Shown here in pieces: positions 23,868 through 35,982 of a DNA stretch of 64,000 bases. A model generated the notes under the pieces. That model saw only the letters and a program-made list of their open reading frames with translations, was not told where the DNA came from and made no database searches. This stretch comes from Agapanthus africanus (Eukaryota; Streptophyta; Magnoliopsida; Asparagales; Amaryllidaceae), in NCBI GenBank assembly GCA_030015575.1, contig JASDDO010000016.1, forward strand, positions 66,833,396 to 66,897,395. Direction: 5' to 3'. A program made the translations under genes and the position numbers. The stretch's first letter is position 1. Every line of letters starts with the position of its first letter.

Positions 23868-26680
23868 GTGTTTTCTTCTCTCTCTCTCCAGGTAGTGACC
23901 ATGTCACGCCTTAATCAAGATAATAATACGGATGTATTGACAGAACCCGCTTGTTATACTGTGCTGGCGACCGTTGGTCCCGCTCCAACTTATAATTGTT
24001 ATAAGACAGAGCAGGAAATAGGGGATTACCAGAATTCCTGTGCCGCCCAAACGAAAAAAATGCATGATGATGTATCTTCTTCGGATGTGTTCATTACAAA
24101 GAACTGTTTTTCAGTATCCTTTACGTCCTGGGTATGTGATACCCGATCGGGATCTCGCATATGTAATCTGTTACATGGGATACAGATATGTAGATAACTG
24201 AGAACGGGTGATAAGTTTCATGAGATAGAAAATGGTGCAAATGTTGTAGCCAAATCTGTTGGTCACTATCACCCTGTATTACCAGAATACATTGATTCTG
24301 AACGAATGTTATTAGATACCGAACCTGATATACAACATCATATCAGTCTCTTTATTAGTAAAGAAAGGATATAATTTTGTATTGTTGGATAATGTTTTGA
24401 ACATTTCCTGTATAAAGAGTTGATCGGTTCAGGCACGTTATCTAAAAGTATTGACGTTCTAAATCAAATCACAGTTCTTAGTATACAGAACACACACAAG
24501 AGGAAGAGTTCAGAAATGAACGAATCCTTCTTGAGGAATTGTAGACTAGGTCATATCAATGCGACCCGACTAGCTGAAGTTACATATAGATGCATATTTA
24601 AATTAGTTTGAATTTACATCTTGTGAAACCTGCCGGTCATGTCACAGAGATAAGATGGCCATAGCTCTGTTTTTTAGGAAACAGAGAAAGAGTTAGTGAA
24701 CTCTTGGGATGATACATGTTGATGTATGAAGGTCCCCTGTCTACACATGCCAAGACCGGTTCTTTGTACTTCATTACATTCTCTGATAATCTCTCAAGAT
24801 TCAGACATATTTTCCTGTTGAAACACAAGTCCGAAGCTTTTGAGATGTTCACAGAATATAAGTTAGAAGTAGAGAACCAAAAACGGGTATAAGTATTATG
24901 TCCTTTGATGTGATCAGGTAGGAGAATACTTGAGCACGGAATTCTTGGACTATTCTAAAGGAGAATGAGATTCTCTCTCAGCATTACTCCTCCGTATACA
25001 CCACAACACGTAGGTGTATCGGGGCGGAGTAACCACACCCTATTTGATATGGTGCGCTTTACGATGAGTACTACTGAGTTACCTATTTCCTTTTGGGAGT
25101 TATGCACTGGAGAAGTTGCATACCTATTGAATAGGGTTCCGATCAAATTAGTTGACTACCACTTCATATGAGATATGGAAAGGGTAGAGCCCATATCTTA
25201 AGTCAGTAAAGATTTGGGGTTGTCCGGCCTATGTCTAAAAGCAAAATCCGGACAAGCTCGAGGCAAGGTCTGTTATGTAGAAGTGGAAATGTTCCAGCTA
25301 TACAAAGTACAGCTGATGATTTGGTAGAACCAAAGGATTCAATAGTTTCCAACGAACCTCAGCCTCTCCGCTGATCTAGCAGGGTTCCCACCTGAGAGAT
25401 ACTTTGGTTTCTCTATGACAGTGGGAGCGAGGAATGCATCATGAGATGATGACCTAACTATTTTCGAGCTGGCCATCAGGAGTGGGACTCTGTAAGAATG
25501 GCTGGATGCTTAGCGATCTGAGATGGAATCCTTATACACCAACAAAGTATGGACTTTGGTTGCTTTAACCGAAAGGTTAAATCCCCATCAGGAGCAAGTA
25601 TATCTTGAGAATATTACTTGGTGTATATGGAAAAGTTGAGACTTTCAAAGTTGGACTTGTTAAAGGTTTGCATCATTGACCAGGTATGGATTATGTTGAA
25701 ACCTTTTCTAAGTAGCTATGCTTAAGTCCATCCAGATCCTACTTGCCACGGCTACATATCATGACTACGATATCTGGCGGTTGGGTGTCCTGACTGCTTT
25801 TCTAAATGATGTTTTAGAAGAAAGAGTCTATAAGTACACAGTCAGAGGGCTTCGTAGACAGTAGGAGCAGCGAAAACGTGTGCAAGATGCTTTATGGGAT
25901 AAAGCAGGCATCGTGGAGTTGGAACGTCTGTTTTGATGTGGTAGTCAAAGAGTTTGACTTCATCAAAATGGTAAATAAACCTTGTATATACAAAAAGGTA
26001 GTAGAGAGTATGATGGTGATCCTCGTAGAGTATGTGGATGGCATACTCTTGATGGGGAAGGAGTTTCCTATGCTACGCTCGGTCAATCTCCGCTTGTCAC
26101 AATGATTCTCCACATAGGATCAAAATGATACCTCCTAAATCCTAAGTTTTGATCTATGAGATAGATGTAATTGGATGTTAGGATTCTCACTAGTTGTAGT
26201 GAGATGGTATCAATCGATCCTGGGGAGAATCACTGGAAAGGTTCCAGGGTGATAAGGGCGACTGAATGTCGGTCACAGGCATTGTCTTTACCCTCAGTAA
26301 AGGGACGGTATGTTGGAAGAGTTCCAAGACAAATACCGTGGCATACTAAACGATAAAGGCTAGATACATCGCTACCCAAGATGCTACCAAAGAGGAAGTC
26401 TGGGTGTATATTAGTTCATAAGATGAACTTCATTCCTACCATTGTATGTCAATGGAGTTGTGGCATATGCCTAGGAACGCCCGTCCTATCAGCGATCCAG
26501 ACATATTCTAAGGCAGTGTCACCTGATCATGGAGATGGTTGATCTCCAGGGGATCGAGGTTAGGAGAGTAGACTCAGATGACAACACGGCGGATCCACTC
26601 ACAAAGGCCTTTTCCCAGAGAGAGACTATTATGGGATGGTTGAGTATGAGATACTACAACTACTGTTATCAGATGGCCCT
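23868..26680 (+). pseudogene. Degenerate copia gag-pol (element F)
   Basis: A chain of fragments, each with stops or frameshifts between them. 23868: gag start (MFSSLSL, as in G) with most of gag missing and no working zinc knuckle. About 24120: protease with DTRS instead of DTGS. 24420: pre-integrase region, first His of the zinc finger replaced by Asn (RNCRLGH). 24965: end of integrase core (TPPYTPQH) with the final motif altered to GVSGRSN, so the catalytic Glu is gone. 25878: reverse transcriptase around MLYGIKQA and YVDGILL, where YVDD has lost its second Asp. 26529: end of RNase H with DDNTADPLTKAF. F cannot have moved itself in this state. Confidence 0.9.
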
Positions 26681-26683
26681 AGT

Positions 26684-26696
26684 GCAAGTGGGAGAT
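26684..26696 (+). other. Polypurine tract of element F
   Basis: GCAAGTGGGAGAT directly before the 3' LTR, the usual copia plus-strand primer. Confidence 0.92.
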
Positions 26697-28869
26697 TGTA
26701 AGTTATATGTATGACCTAGAGGCCATTACTATACATGAGATGTATATTGTAGTGGATGCTTCGACATATATAGGGAGGAATTTCTTGCTCGGCATGATAG
26801 TATGCTATCTGGTTACTCTTTACCTTAATGTGTACACTGATTGTCTCTCTGTTACATGTTGGTAAAGCCCTTAGGATGTGTACTTGACTACCTGGACTAT
26901 GATGAGGATCATACTAGTAGGGACATGGTAGTCCATAAGTACATCCTTAAAAGTCCCTAGTCGTGGGTGTATCGAGACGGGGCATCGATATACCAGAGTA
27001 GACTAGCGTATACCTTCTCGACCGATACAGAAAGGCGATGGATGATCCCATATCCATTGGTGTTTGACATCAGAGATGATATACGGGTGCTCAATAGAGA
27101 CTGGGTACACTGGACGGACTCGCCGAGAACTCCCAGATGGTATTATACCTTACGTCAGATGGCAGTTCTCTGGTGGCACTGGTACATGTTAGTCTGTACA
27201 CCCGAAATCGTCATAGAGTCTTGTGTGATTCCCACTGTGTTTTGATTTCCACCTTACCACGTCCAAGAGGGCATCCAAAATGGTGGTTTTTGGGTACAGT
27301 CCCGAATCACATGGAGGCAATGAGCGATAGGAGGGGTTTCATCTCTCCTGGTATTGGGGGTCGATGTTGCGCTATGCTCGATTGGCCATAACAGGGAAGT
27401 CCCTGGCCGGGGCTGGTTTAGAGATTTACTGGTAAGTGTTACCAGTAGTTTCTTGACCCGTTATGAGCCTCATATCGGCATGACTTATCGGTTATTGGGG
27501 TCTGACGTTTACCACCCCTAGACTTGATATGCGACATATCAGACGAGGAGACCGGACTGTACGGTAGTGTTACTGTCAGGCTTTCTGATCGCTCAATACC
27601 CGGGTAGCCGTTACGTCTAGCTAGTACCGCCGACGGCTTGTAGGTGCTTGATATGATCATCACCTACTGCCGGCGTATTGATGAGTGTTTAGAGTCCTAC
27701 ATAGACGTTTTACTGGCTCAGGCAAAACGAAATAGGAGCGCATATGTGATATGTGCGGGACCGAGAATAATGCAAGTATGTGATACCGTATTCATTTCTC
27801 ACGATATTTGTATCGATCGGTTGTATGCGATATAACCAGTTATCGAATCAAGGGTTGATTCGATAAGTCGATACATTGGATGCTAATCGGTTATATATGA
27901 TATGACCGGATTATTAAGTCAAGTGTTGATTTAATAATTTAGTGTATAATTGTATATATGATATACTAATTTACATTGACTAACATTGGTTCACTTTAAG
28001 CATTCATTTTTCCTCACTTGTGCACAACTTGATATATATGTGATATATATTTATTTGTGTTTACAAATTGTATCATGGTTGTTGATACACTTGTCATGGG
28101 TGTATGAGACATACACCATTATATATATATATATTGGTATGGTTTTTATTATTCAAAGTAAATACAAAATTAGTGAATATTTGTTAAATGCATGAAGCTT
28201 GTAGAAGCTTGTGAGTGCTTTGACAAATTCAACCCTTTTTGTTTTGCTTTGGATATTATTTAACCTAACCAATATAATTAGCCATGGTTGTGTCTCTACA
28301 TGAGTTAGTATATGATACTCACTCACCATGGTTAGATCATTCTCTCTCTTGATCATTTTTCATTCTCATTTTGAGCTCATCTTCTTCCTCCTTCACTTTC
28401 ATTCTAGGGTTTGATAAAGAGAGAGATACAAAGTGAGAAATGAAATTCTAATGTGTACCCATTTCCTATCTCACCATCCTCTACTAGACTAGCACTTTAG
28501 TTTAGGGTGTTTGCTTCACTAATTCTTTGGTTAGTGAAGTAGAAGCTTGAGTCCGTATTCTCTCGACGTAGATCATCTTCGGCCTCGAAGATTTCAAGCA
28601 ATACCGTTGCAATTTTATCATGGAGCCGTCCGAGAGTCCCGGAGCACATGATCGCAGCGAAAGGACTACAACAAGGAGCCTTAGAAGTGAAGGACCGATC
28701 TACAAAGGTTGTATTTCGTATTCACTTAGTGTAAATGTGATTTACTTGCATGTGAAACCCTAATGTTCTAGTTAACGATTTTGTTTAGGGTTATTCGGCA
28801 CGGCTAAATTTTTAATCCGGCATGGTTGATTCCTTGTAGAACCTCATTAGAGTGCCTAGTAACCCTACA
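26697..28869 (+). repeat. 3' LTR of element F
   Basis: TGTAAGTTATATG to CCCTACA, 2173 bp. Compared with the 5' LTR it lacks a segment of about 35 bp near 27578 and has a shorter TA run near 28120; other differences are scattered substitutions. Right flank GTCCA. Confidence 0.94.
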
Positions 28870-28874
28870 GTCCA

Positions 28875-29412
28875 ATACGCGGCGGAACCACGGCCAATAG
28901 GTGGGTTTGGCCGCGGTTCTGCGGCATTACAGTGAGAGCACATGATTAGTTTTTCTGTAGCTTTACCTTGATGACACGTGGTGATCTTTTGAATCTCTTT
29001 TAATTGAAAATCTTTTCTACTTCACTGCCAGAATTGATTTCTTTAGTTTAATTTCTTAATTAGGCAGTTTGTTCTGCCAACTTTGATTTCTTTGATTTCA
29101 GCCCTGAAAATTTTGCACAATAACTCAACAAATAATATGAGTAGAGTCTGTTTTATTGAGATATTAACTTAACCATTAAGAATTGGTCAAAGGTATTTAA
29201 TAAGGTAAGCATATTTAAATGGGCCAAATGTTACATGGATATTATATGCTTACTTTTTCCTACTAAATGTTAATTATAATATATAAACAGATGAAAATAG
29301 TATTTTTACAGATAAACCCTCATATGTATCATATATTATAATAAACACCTTTTATTATATAGAAATAGTAGGAAAAATGTCATATTAAATGTCTAGCATT
29401 ATCAACTGAACA
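28875..29412 (-). repeat. 3' LTR of element B, inner part
   Basis: Continues the B LTR after F and ends AACTGAACA next to the purine tract. It opens with a GC-rich inverted repeat: arms 28879-28897 and 28907-28925 pair at 16 of 19 positions. Without F and its duplication the LTR is 1513 bp. It matches A from about 13292 to 13760. Confidence 0.88.
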
Positions 29413-29555
29413 AATACCCCCAAACATATCTTTGATCGTCCCGAGCAAACTAGTTTATTCAAGAGAAGGAGAAAAAGAAAGGAGAAAGCTAAGTACACTT
29501 TCGTAGGCAACACGATTGCACTGAGCACGTGCAACAAGCCGTTAAACCTCTAGGT
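29413..29555 (-). other. Purine tract and 3' internal end of element B
   Basis: AATACCCCCAAACAT (minus strand ATGTTTGGGGGTATT) follows the LTR directly. The rest matches the 3' internal end of C (31459-31608), including GCAACACGATTGCACTGAGC. It is broken at CCTCTAGGT by element C and resumes at 51108 with GTATCCCTAGTAGG; the unbroken form CTCTAGGTGTCCCTAG is visible in C near 31605. Confidence 0.88.
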
Positions 29556-31458
29556 TGATTGATCTAAAATTCAAGACTGTGTAGTGTGTATCAACTCAAA
29601 TGATCCATGATAACGGTTTCATTTGATCGATATGAGTTTCTTGTTTGTGTCGGTATGAAAATTGAATAGAATCACAATCAAAGAATTATATTTGACCGCA
29701 ATCAATTATGGTGTCGATTGTAGATCGTAAGCGAGTGCGGATCGTCCACAGGGATTGTACGATTCGTTTTTATATTTGCTTTGTTTGAATCGAAAAGTTA
29801 ATCGATAAGAAAAGAAAACATGATTGAAGAATTTATCAATTGATTCAGGTGTCACGAGTTTAATCAATAATCAAGAAACTGATAAACAATCAAGAATTGG
29901 GTTTCGATAATATTTCCAACCAAAATGTCAATAATCTAAATGAGGCTCGTAGGAATCGATCGGATCTATAGATGTGATGTAACCTCAAGATTTCGTGTTC
30001 TTGTCCTTCGAAGGATTGATACTAGATCGATGATGATCGACGAAAGTTTGGGCTTTCTTGATGAAACTAGGGTTTCATCGTTTAACCCTTGTTCTTTCGT
30101 TGATTTCATTCACATTCTAGCCTCTAGCAATTTCAGGAAACGATCGTAACTCCCCAATCTCGAGCGATATCAATCAAGAAAGCATCGCAACGAAATGGGT
30201 CGTCGGTTCTTGAATTTGCTAGGGTTTACAAAACTCGTAAGAATCAAGAACCGAATTAAGATATATTACATCATCATTCTATTGATCGTCTCGACTCCTC
30301 GACGAGCGGAATATTACTCAAACATCACCACAAGAATTATAACTAGAATTTTAGATTGACTCATGATGCAAGAATTTAAAGAAAACAAGATAAAAGAATA
30401 TCACATTTTATTTATCTCAACAATTTGATTACAGTCGCTCAAGAACTACAAGACGAAGAATTAAATTGTCGACTTGGCTTCGCTCGACTCCGTGAGTCGC
30501 GGATCGGCTTGGACCACTCGCTTTGTTGAAGACCGGCTCGGCTCCTAAAAGGTTGCAAGGCTTCTTGCTTGAATGGGTACTCGGGATCTTGGCTTTTGAT
30601 TGGAATTAGGGTTAGGGTTTCACACAAGTCCTCTCACTAGACTTGTGGAAGAAGATGAAGGGATAGAATGGCTCTTGTTTGATACTAAAATTGGGTAAAA
30701 ATGATTAGATTCCAAGATGAATAATAAGTGAGCCTAGGGTCTTATTTATAGAACACCCAAACCCTAAGCCTTTGAGTTCCCTCCAAAAGCTTGTTGAAAG
30801 ACTTCTAGAAAGAGTTTGTTAGGCTTAGCTTAGGGTTTAAGCTAGGGTTTAAGAAGAAGTTTCTAGAATGATATGCTAGTTTAGTGTTGGTCCCAAAGCT
30901 TGCTGATCTGGCAGAAGTCTCTAGAGTCTTCTGGAACATGGAGTGTCTTTTTGAGTTGTAGGCATACAGGTAAGAGTTATGCTGCAAAGTTTAGTGGATG
31001 ACGTGGTAAGACGGCCGCGGAACCGCGGCGCAAGTAGGCTACGGCCGCAGTTCCGCGGCCATGTAGGAGGCTTGGAGCTTAGGGCTTCTGGTGTGGCCTT
31101 TTGATGGTATTTGGGGCTTCATCTGGTATGTTGATTTGTATTTTCCCTTTTGGATTGATACCAGAACTGAAATTATTGAGTTGGCGTAACGTTTGATCGG
31201 TACCATGTACATTTTGGTCTTCCTTTTGGATTTTCCTGCACAGATCTCAAAACAAGTGTTGCGCAAATGTAGGGATGGTGCGATGCCATGAAATGCGGTC
31301 AATTTCCTTTATAGTGTCGGTTTTAGAGTCTAATACTTGTAATCTGATATTTTGCGACAGTTTTGTTAATATGTAAAATATGAATGCCGAACACTTCTAT
31401 ATGAATGCAAATGATGAGGAAATTGCCGACAAAAATATATAATATTTTTGACTAATCA
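29556..31458 (-). repeat. 3' LTR of element C
   Basis: TGATTGATC to ACTAATCA, 1903 bp. TATA-like box on the minus strand at 30741-30750 (TATAAATAAG). GC-rich inverted repeat, arms 31013-31029 and 31044-31060 with a 14-nt loop, 16 of 17 paired, about 260-310 bp upstream of the TATA box. Confidence 0.93.
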
Positions 31459-32921
31459 AATTCCCCCAAACTTAATTTCGATCGTCTCGAGCGAACTGTT
31501 TTATTAAAAAGAGAAGGAGAAAATAAAGAAAGAAAAAAACTAACTAGCACACTTTCGTAGGCAACACGATTGCACTGAGCACGTGCAACAAGCCTTTAAA
31601 CCTCTAGGTGTCCCTAGTAGGAGGAGTGTTGTCTCCTGAGGGTTTTCAGCGGATTGCACCCACAAAATCCAATAATAAAAGGAAGATCATGAATATTACA
31701 TTTAAAGAAAAGAATTGTAAAAGAAAAAGCCTTGAAAATTAGGTTTTCTAACTAAGCTAGCTTTTCGGTTGTCATGAGCCCTATCTTAATGGTCATGAAA
31801 AGATGTCAGAAATCACGTCCTCCCTCAATAAAACATCATCTTATTCTTCATTCCTATCTTTCTTCCAAACATCGATCATATCACCCTGCGTGTGTGTAAA
31901 GACATCCCTACACCCGGAGAATTCAATTCAAGCTATCATACTCTTGCCCATCAGCCTCAGTACTTTTTAATTAATGAATATTTAGATGAGATTGCTCACA
32001 CACTTTCATGCGACCGTTAATACTTCTTGAGATACTAACCGACCGATTACTCATGTGCTTGCTTACTTGGTGTATTTTCCTCGTCTTGCACCACCTCAGG
32101 CATAGCAGTGACTCCCAGACCAGTTGGCCTTAGGGCACTAGGTGAAGAAGCACCCTCGCTATATAATTTTTTTATTGCCCTCGGTGATAACAAAACTAGT
32201 GTCCATTTTTCTCACCACTTTATATTTTCTTTATTCATTTTTTTTATTTCCTTCATACTTTTGGCTTTAAGACAAGAGCATTTCAAGGTATCCTTTACTA
32301 TCCCAGGCTTTAAGACGTGTGTAAGTGCGAATAGCAGGGTATCAATGTTCAAAATGTTTGGCTTCCAGAATACAAACCATTTTTCAGACTTATTTTTATC
32401 CTCAGATTAGTGGCGTCCTTCATCTTACTAACCCTTGGGACAACGGCTCATAACTACTTATTACTAGTTCGTATAAGAAAACTTCTAATTTTCTTAAATT
32501 TCTTAAATTTTTCTAATCTCATGGATGCAATTTTTCACTATCTAAACTTTTATTATCTTATTTATATACAAAAAAGTGTAAATATTAAAATTATTTTTAT
32601 ACTTGAAAATTTTTAAATTTTTATGGGTTTTGAAAATTTTTAAATTTTTATAGATTTTTAAAAGAAAAGAAATGTTTTGTGCTTATGCAAATGATATGCA
32701 AATGATGCGAAAATAAGCACAAATCTCCCCCAAACTTGTTTTCAACAGTGTCCTCACTGTTGCCAATAGCTATATCTGAAAAACCCGTAAATCTGGGAGG
32801 AATTATTAGTGGGGGAAAAATGTATAAGTGAAGAACTTCCCCCAAACTTATTCTTTTCACTCACCTTCATTCAAAAAATGAAGCAATGATATACTGGATA
32901 TGAAGGTGAGACGGAGGAATT
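31459..32921 (-). other. Purine tract and 3' noncoding region of element C
   Basis: The purine tract AATTCCCCCAAACTT (plus strand) abuts the LTR. Two further copies of CCCCCAAACTT lie at 32725-32738 and 32837-32849. Athila elements often have an env-like gene here; I find no open frame that could be one. The end next to integrase is very A/T-rich. Confidence 0.75.
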
Positions 32922-33848
32922 TTAATCCAAATAAACTGGCTCTTGTAAGAACAAGAGCTCCTCCGTAGGGTCAGTGGAAAAATACGGCTTTAGTCTATGT
33001 CCATTTACTTTGAAAAAGGTGCCGTTTTTAACATTTTCTACTTCTACTGCCCCGTGTGGATAAACAGACCGCACAACAAAAGGTCCCTTCCATCGAGATC
33101 GGAGCTTACCCGCGTGAAGGTGTAATCGTGAATCATAAAGAAGGACTTGTTGACCAGGTGAAAATGTTTTCCTCAAAATGTTTTTATCGTAAAAAACCTT
33201 AGTCCTATTCTTTGTGATTACAGCGTTATCATAAGCTTCATCGCGTAGTTCGCTTAGCTCGTTAAGTTGCAGCTTTCGAAAATTGCAAGCAAGGTTTAAA
33301 TCAAAATTTATTTCTTTAATGGCCCACAATGCTTTCTTTATGTTCTATCTCGATGGGTAAATGACATGCTTTTCCAAACAATATCCTATATGGAGACATC
33401 CCTAGGTCGGTCTTATATGCAGTTCGGAATGCCTAAAGAGCATCTGTCAGTTTGGTCGACCAGTCTTTTCTATTTTTAGCAACAGTTTTCTCCAGGATAA
33501 GTTTGATTTGTCTGTTTGTGATTTCAGCATGCCCGCTTGTTTGGGGGTAATAGGGTGTACAAAGTCGGTGGTTGATTGAATATTTCCGCATCAGAGTCTC
33601 CAAAGACCTGTTGCAGAAGTGTGTCCCATTATCGCTAATAATAGCGCGTGGGTGTCCAAATCGCGAGAAGATATTCTCTTTCAAGAACTTAATGACATCT
33701 TTCTTGTCATTAGTGCGACATGGAATGGCTTCTACCCACTTTGAGACATAATCAACCGCCAGCAGTATGTACAAATTCCCAAAGGAGTTGGGAAAAGGAC
33801 CCATAAAATCAATGCCCCAAACATCGAATATTTCAACAACCAAGATGG
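32922..33848 (-). pseudogene. Athila-like integrase, core and C-terminal part (element C)
   Basis: From the D insertion the frame reads [14 protein letters not shown] and ISDNGTHF (two of the catalytic Asp regions), then [15 protein letters not shown] with the catalytic Glu. It is stopped at about 33433 where a Trp codon is expected, and shifted near 33320 inside a short A/G-rich duplication. The final 135 codons hold the C-terminal GPF-type fold ([21 protein letters not shown]). The N-terminal zinc finger is 9.6 kb away at 43482-43700, on the other side of D. Confidence 0.9.
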
Positions 33849-35969
33849 TGTAAGTCTACGCTAGCGCCCCGGCAGTCTACAGACGCCAAATGCGGAACAA
33901 AAACTTTTAACTTGGCGCTATCGTATACTTTAACCCGGATCTGCCATTATTGCTAAACTAACAAACTGTAAAGAGTGTAGGAAGGTTATACCGAACGATC
34001 CGAGTCCTTCGTTCTTCAACCATCATCCCACGCTCCGTTGCGGCTGCTCCGATCTCGTCAATCGCCGATCTCCTCGTCGAGGTGGCACCACATGATCGGT
34101 TCTTTAAACGGGCTCCCGCCTCTGACTCGAGGCAACTCGATCGTCAAGTTTGCTAAAAGAGACGATCAAGATTGATGTAGAGAATGAGTAGATGACTTTG
34201 TCTCACTTCGTCCAAGTCCGTGGACGATCGGTTAATGAAGTTGCCATTTTATATCGGGTGATGGAATGAACCGAGATATGAAATTTCCATACTATTTAAA
34301 CCATAGTCTTTTCTCTCCAAAACAATGAATCTCTCTCTCTCTCCAAAGAAGAGGCCGGCCACTACTTATGAAGAGGTGAGAATGAGTGTAGAAGTAAGAA
34401 AAGGGGGGTGACAATAAACAAGAAGCTTCATGAAAGAATGAATCACTAATAAGAACCAATTAGAACAAACCTAGTCACTAAAAGCTTTAATGACACCATT
34501 AATGCCTAATGAGTCACCATGTCAAGTCACCAAACTAGAAGCTTCTAGAAACACGACTCACCCCATCAGTAGAAAAGATAAACCCGTCTTTAACCAAATG
34601 TTAAAAGACGGCTGATAGAAAACTGGAAACTGGCAACTTCCAAAAGTGATCCTGAAACGACTTTCAGGATAACCCCGAAACTGTATAAATATACCCGCAT
34701 TTGTATTACGACCGAATACAAATGCAACTGAGACAAAGATATTATACCTACTCAATATAATACTCGGATCCGGCTTAAACCAAAGCCGACCAGTATTAAC
34801 TGCCCGAAAACTGACACGTGCGTAAACGCACGTGCATTTTCCGAACCCTGCCATAAAACCATACGGCCTCTACAACGTTTCGCCCGAACTTGGGAAACTG
34901 TCTGTGGGGGACTCTAATGACTCGTCAGTACCCTGGCAGTGGGTTTAACCACAAACCATCAGCGGCACTAGCTATGCATAACGGCTGCCCATGGACTGAC
35001 CTCAAGGGTGGCCGAGGAGCGAACTCAAGGGAGACCGATGAGCGAACTCCTCCGAAAACCCTACTGAGCCTAACAGTGACAATGTATATACAGTCCGGTC
35101 CGTTCGTCAATGAGTATCGCATATCTGCCTAGGGGGCTAGCAACGTCAGACCCCCAATAGCAGTATAAGTCGTGTCGGAGTGAAGCCTAAATACACCCTG
35201 AGATACTACTGGAGTATCTACCAGTAAATCTCCTGCCATGGCCATGAACTTTGTGTAATGGCTCTCCTAGACACAGCACGACCTCGCCCCCAATACCGGG
35301 AGAGACGAATCCCCTGCCGATCCGCTCACGTGCCTCCATATGGCTCGGGACTGTACCCAAAAACTACCTGTTTGCACGACTCCTTTGAGCCGTGGTAGGG
35401 TAGAAATCAAAGCACAGTGGGAACTCACACGAGACAAATGACGACCTCAGGTCGATGAACTAACCTGTACACATGTCACCAGGGAACTGCTATCTGACGG
35501 TAGATATAATACTAACTAGCAGATTCCCGGCGAGTCCTGTCCGGTGTACTCATAACCCAATGAGCACCTGTATACATCTTAGGTGATCCTACATACACCA
35601 GTGGCTTGTGAGACCGGCCACCGCCCCTCGTCGGGGTCTCGACTGTACACACTAGTCTACTCCGGAGTATCGATGCCCTGTCTCGAAACTCCCACGACTA
35701 GGGACCATAATTAAGGATATGCATATAAACTACCCAACTCTCACGTATATGATCGCCCTCATACTGTTGGTAGTAAAGCAAGATCCTAAGGGCTCTATCA
35801 AAGTGTAACATGCAATCAGTCACCTGAACATGTACACGACTGATAAAGGCAAACCAGATAGCATACTATCATTTCGAGTAAGACTGTCCTACCGGGATAG
35901 GTCCTCCGCAATCATTGCAATCACGTACCTGCGATCCAATAATTGACTATGAGGGCACTATCTCCAACA
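33849..35969 (-). repeat. 3' LTR of element D
   Basis: TGTAAGTCTACG to CTCCAACA. Differences from the 5' LTR seen by eye: T35217/C42724, A35247/G42754, G35307/A42814. Conserved copia LTR core at about 34900-35900. A CT run lies near 34330. A TATA-like stretch on the minus strand at about 34683-34692 is a possible promoter. Confidence 0.95.
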
Positions 35970-35982
35970 ATCTCCCACTTGC
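35970..35982 (-). other. Polypurine tract of element D
   Basis: Plus strand ATCTCCCACTTGC, minus strand GCAAGTGGGAGAT, directly beside the 3' LTR. Confidence 0.93.

Larger units (their letters stand above)
18654..28869 (+). mobile_element. Ty1/copia element F, complete with target duplication
   Basis: 10,216 bp: 5' LTR 18654-20867, primer site 20869-20880, leader, degenerate gag-pol, purine tract 26684-26696, 3' LTR 26697-28869. Flanked by a perfect GTCCA duplication (18649-18653, 28870-28874) inside the B 3' LTR. It is the only copia element here on the plus strand. Coding capacity is lost. It belongs to the family of solo LTR H and is related to G in pol. Confidence 0.95.

Noticed and set aside
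31459-32921. Possible env-like gene of element C
   Set aside because: Athila elements often carry one here, but no open frame with a signal peptide or membrane segment in the right orientation can be supported.
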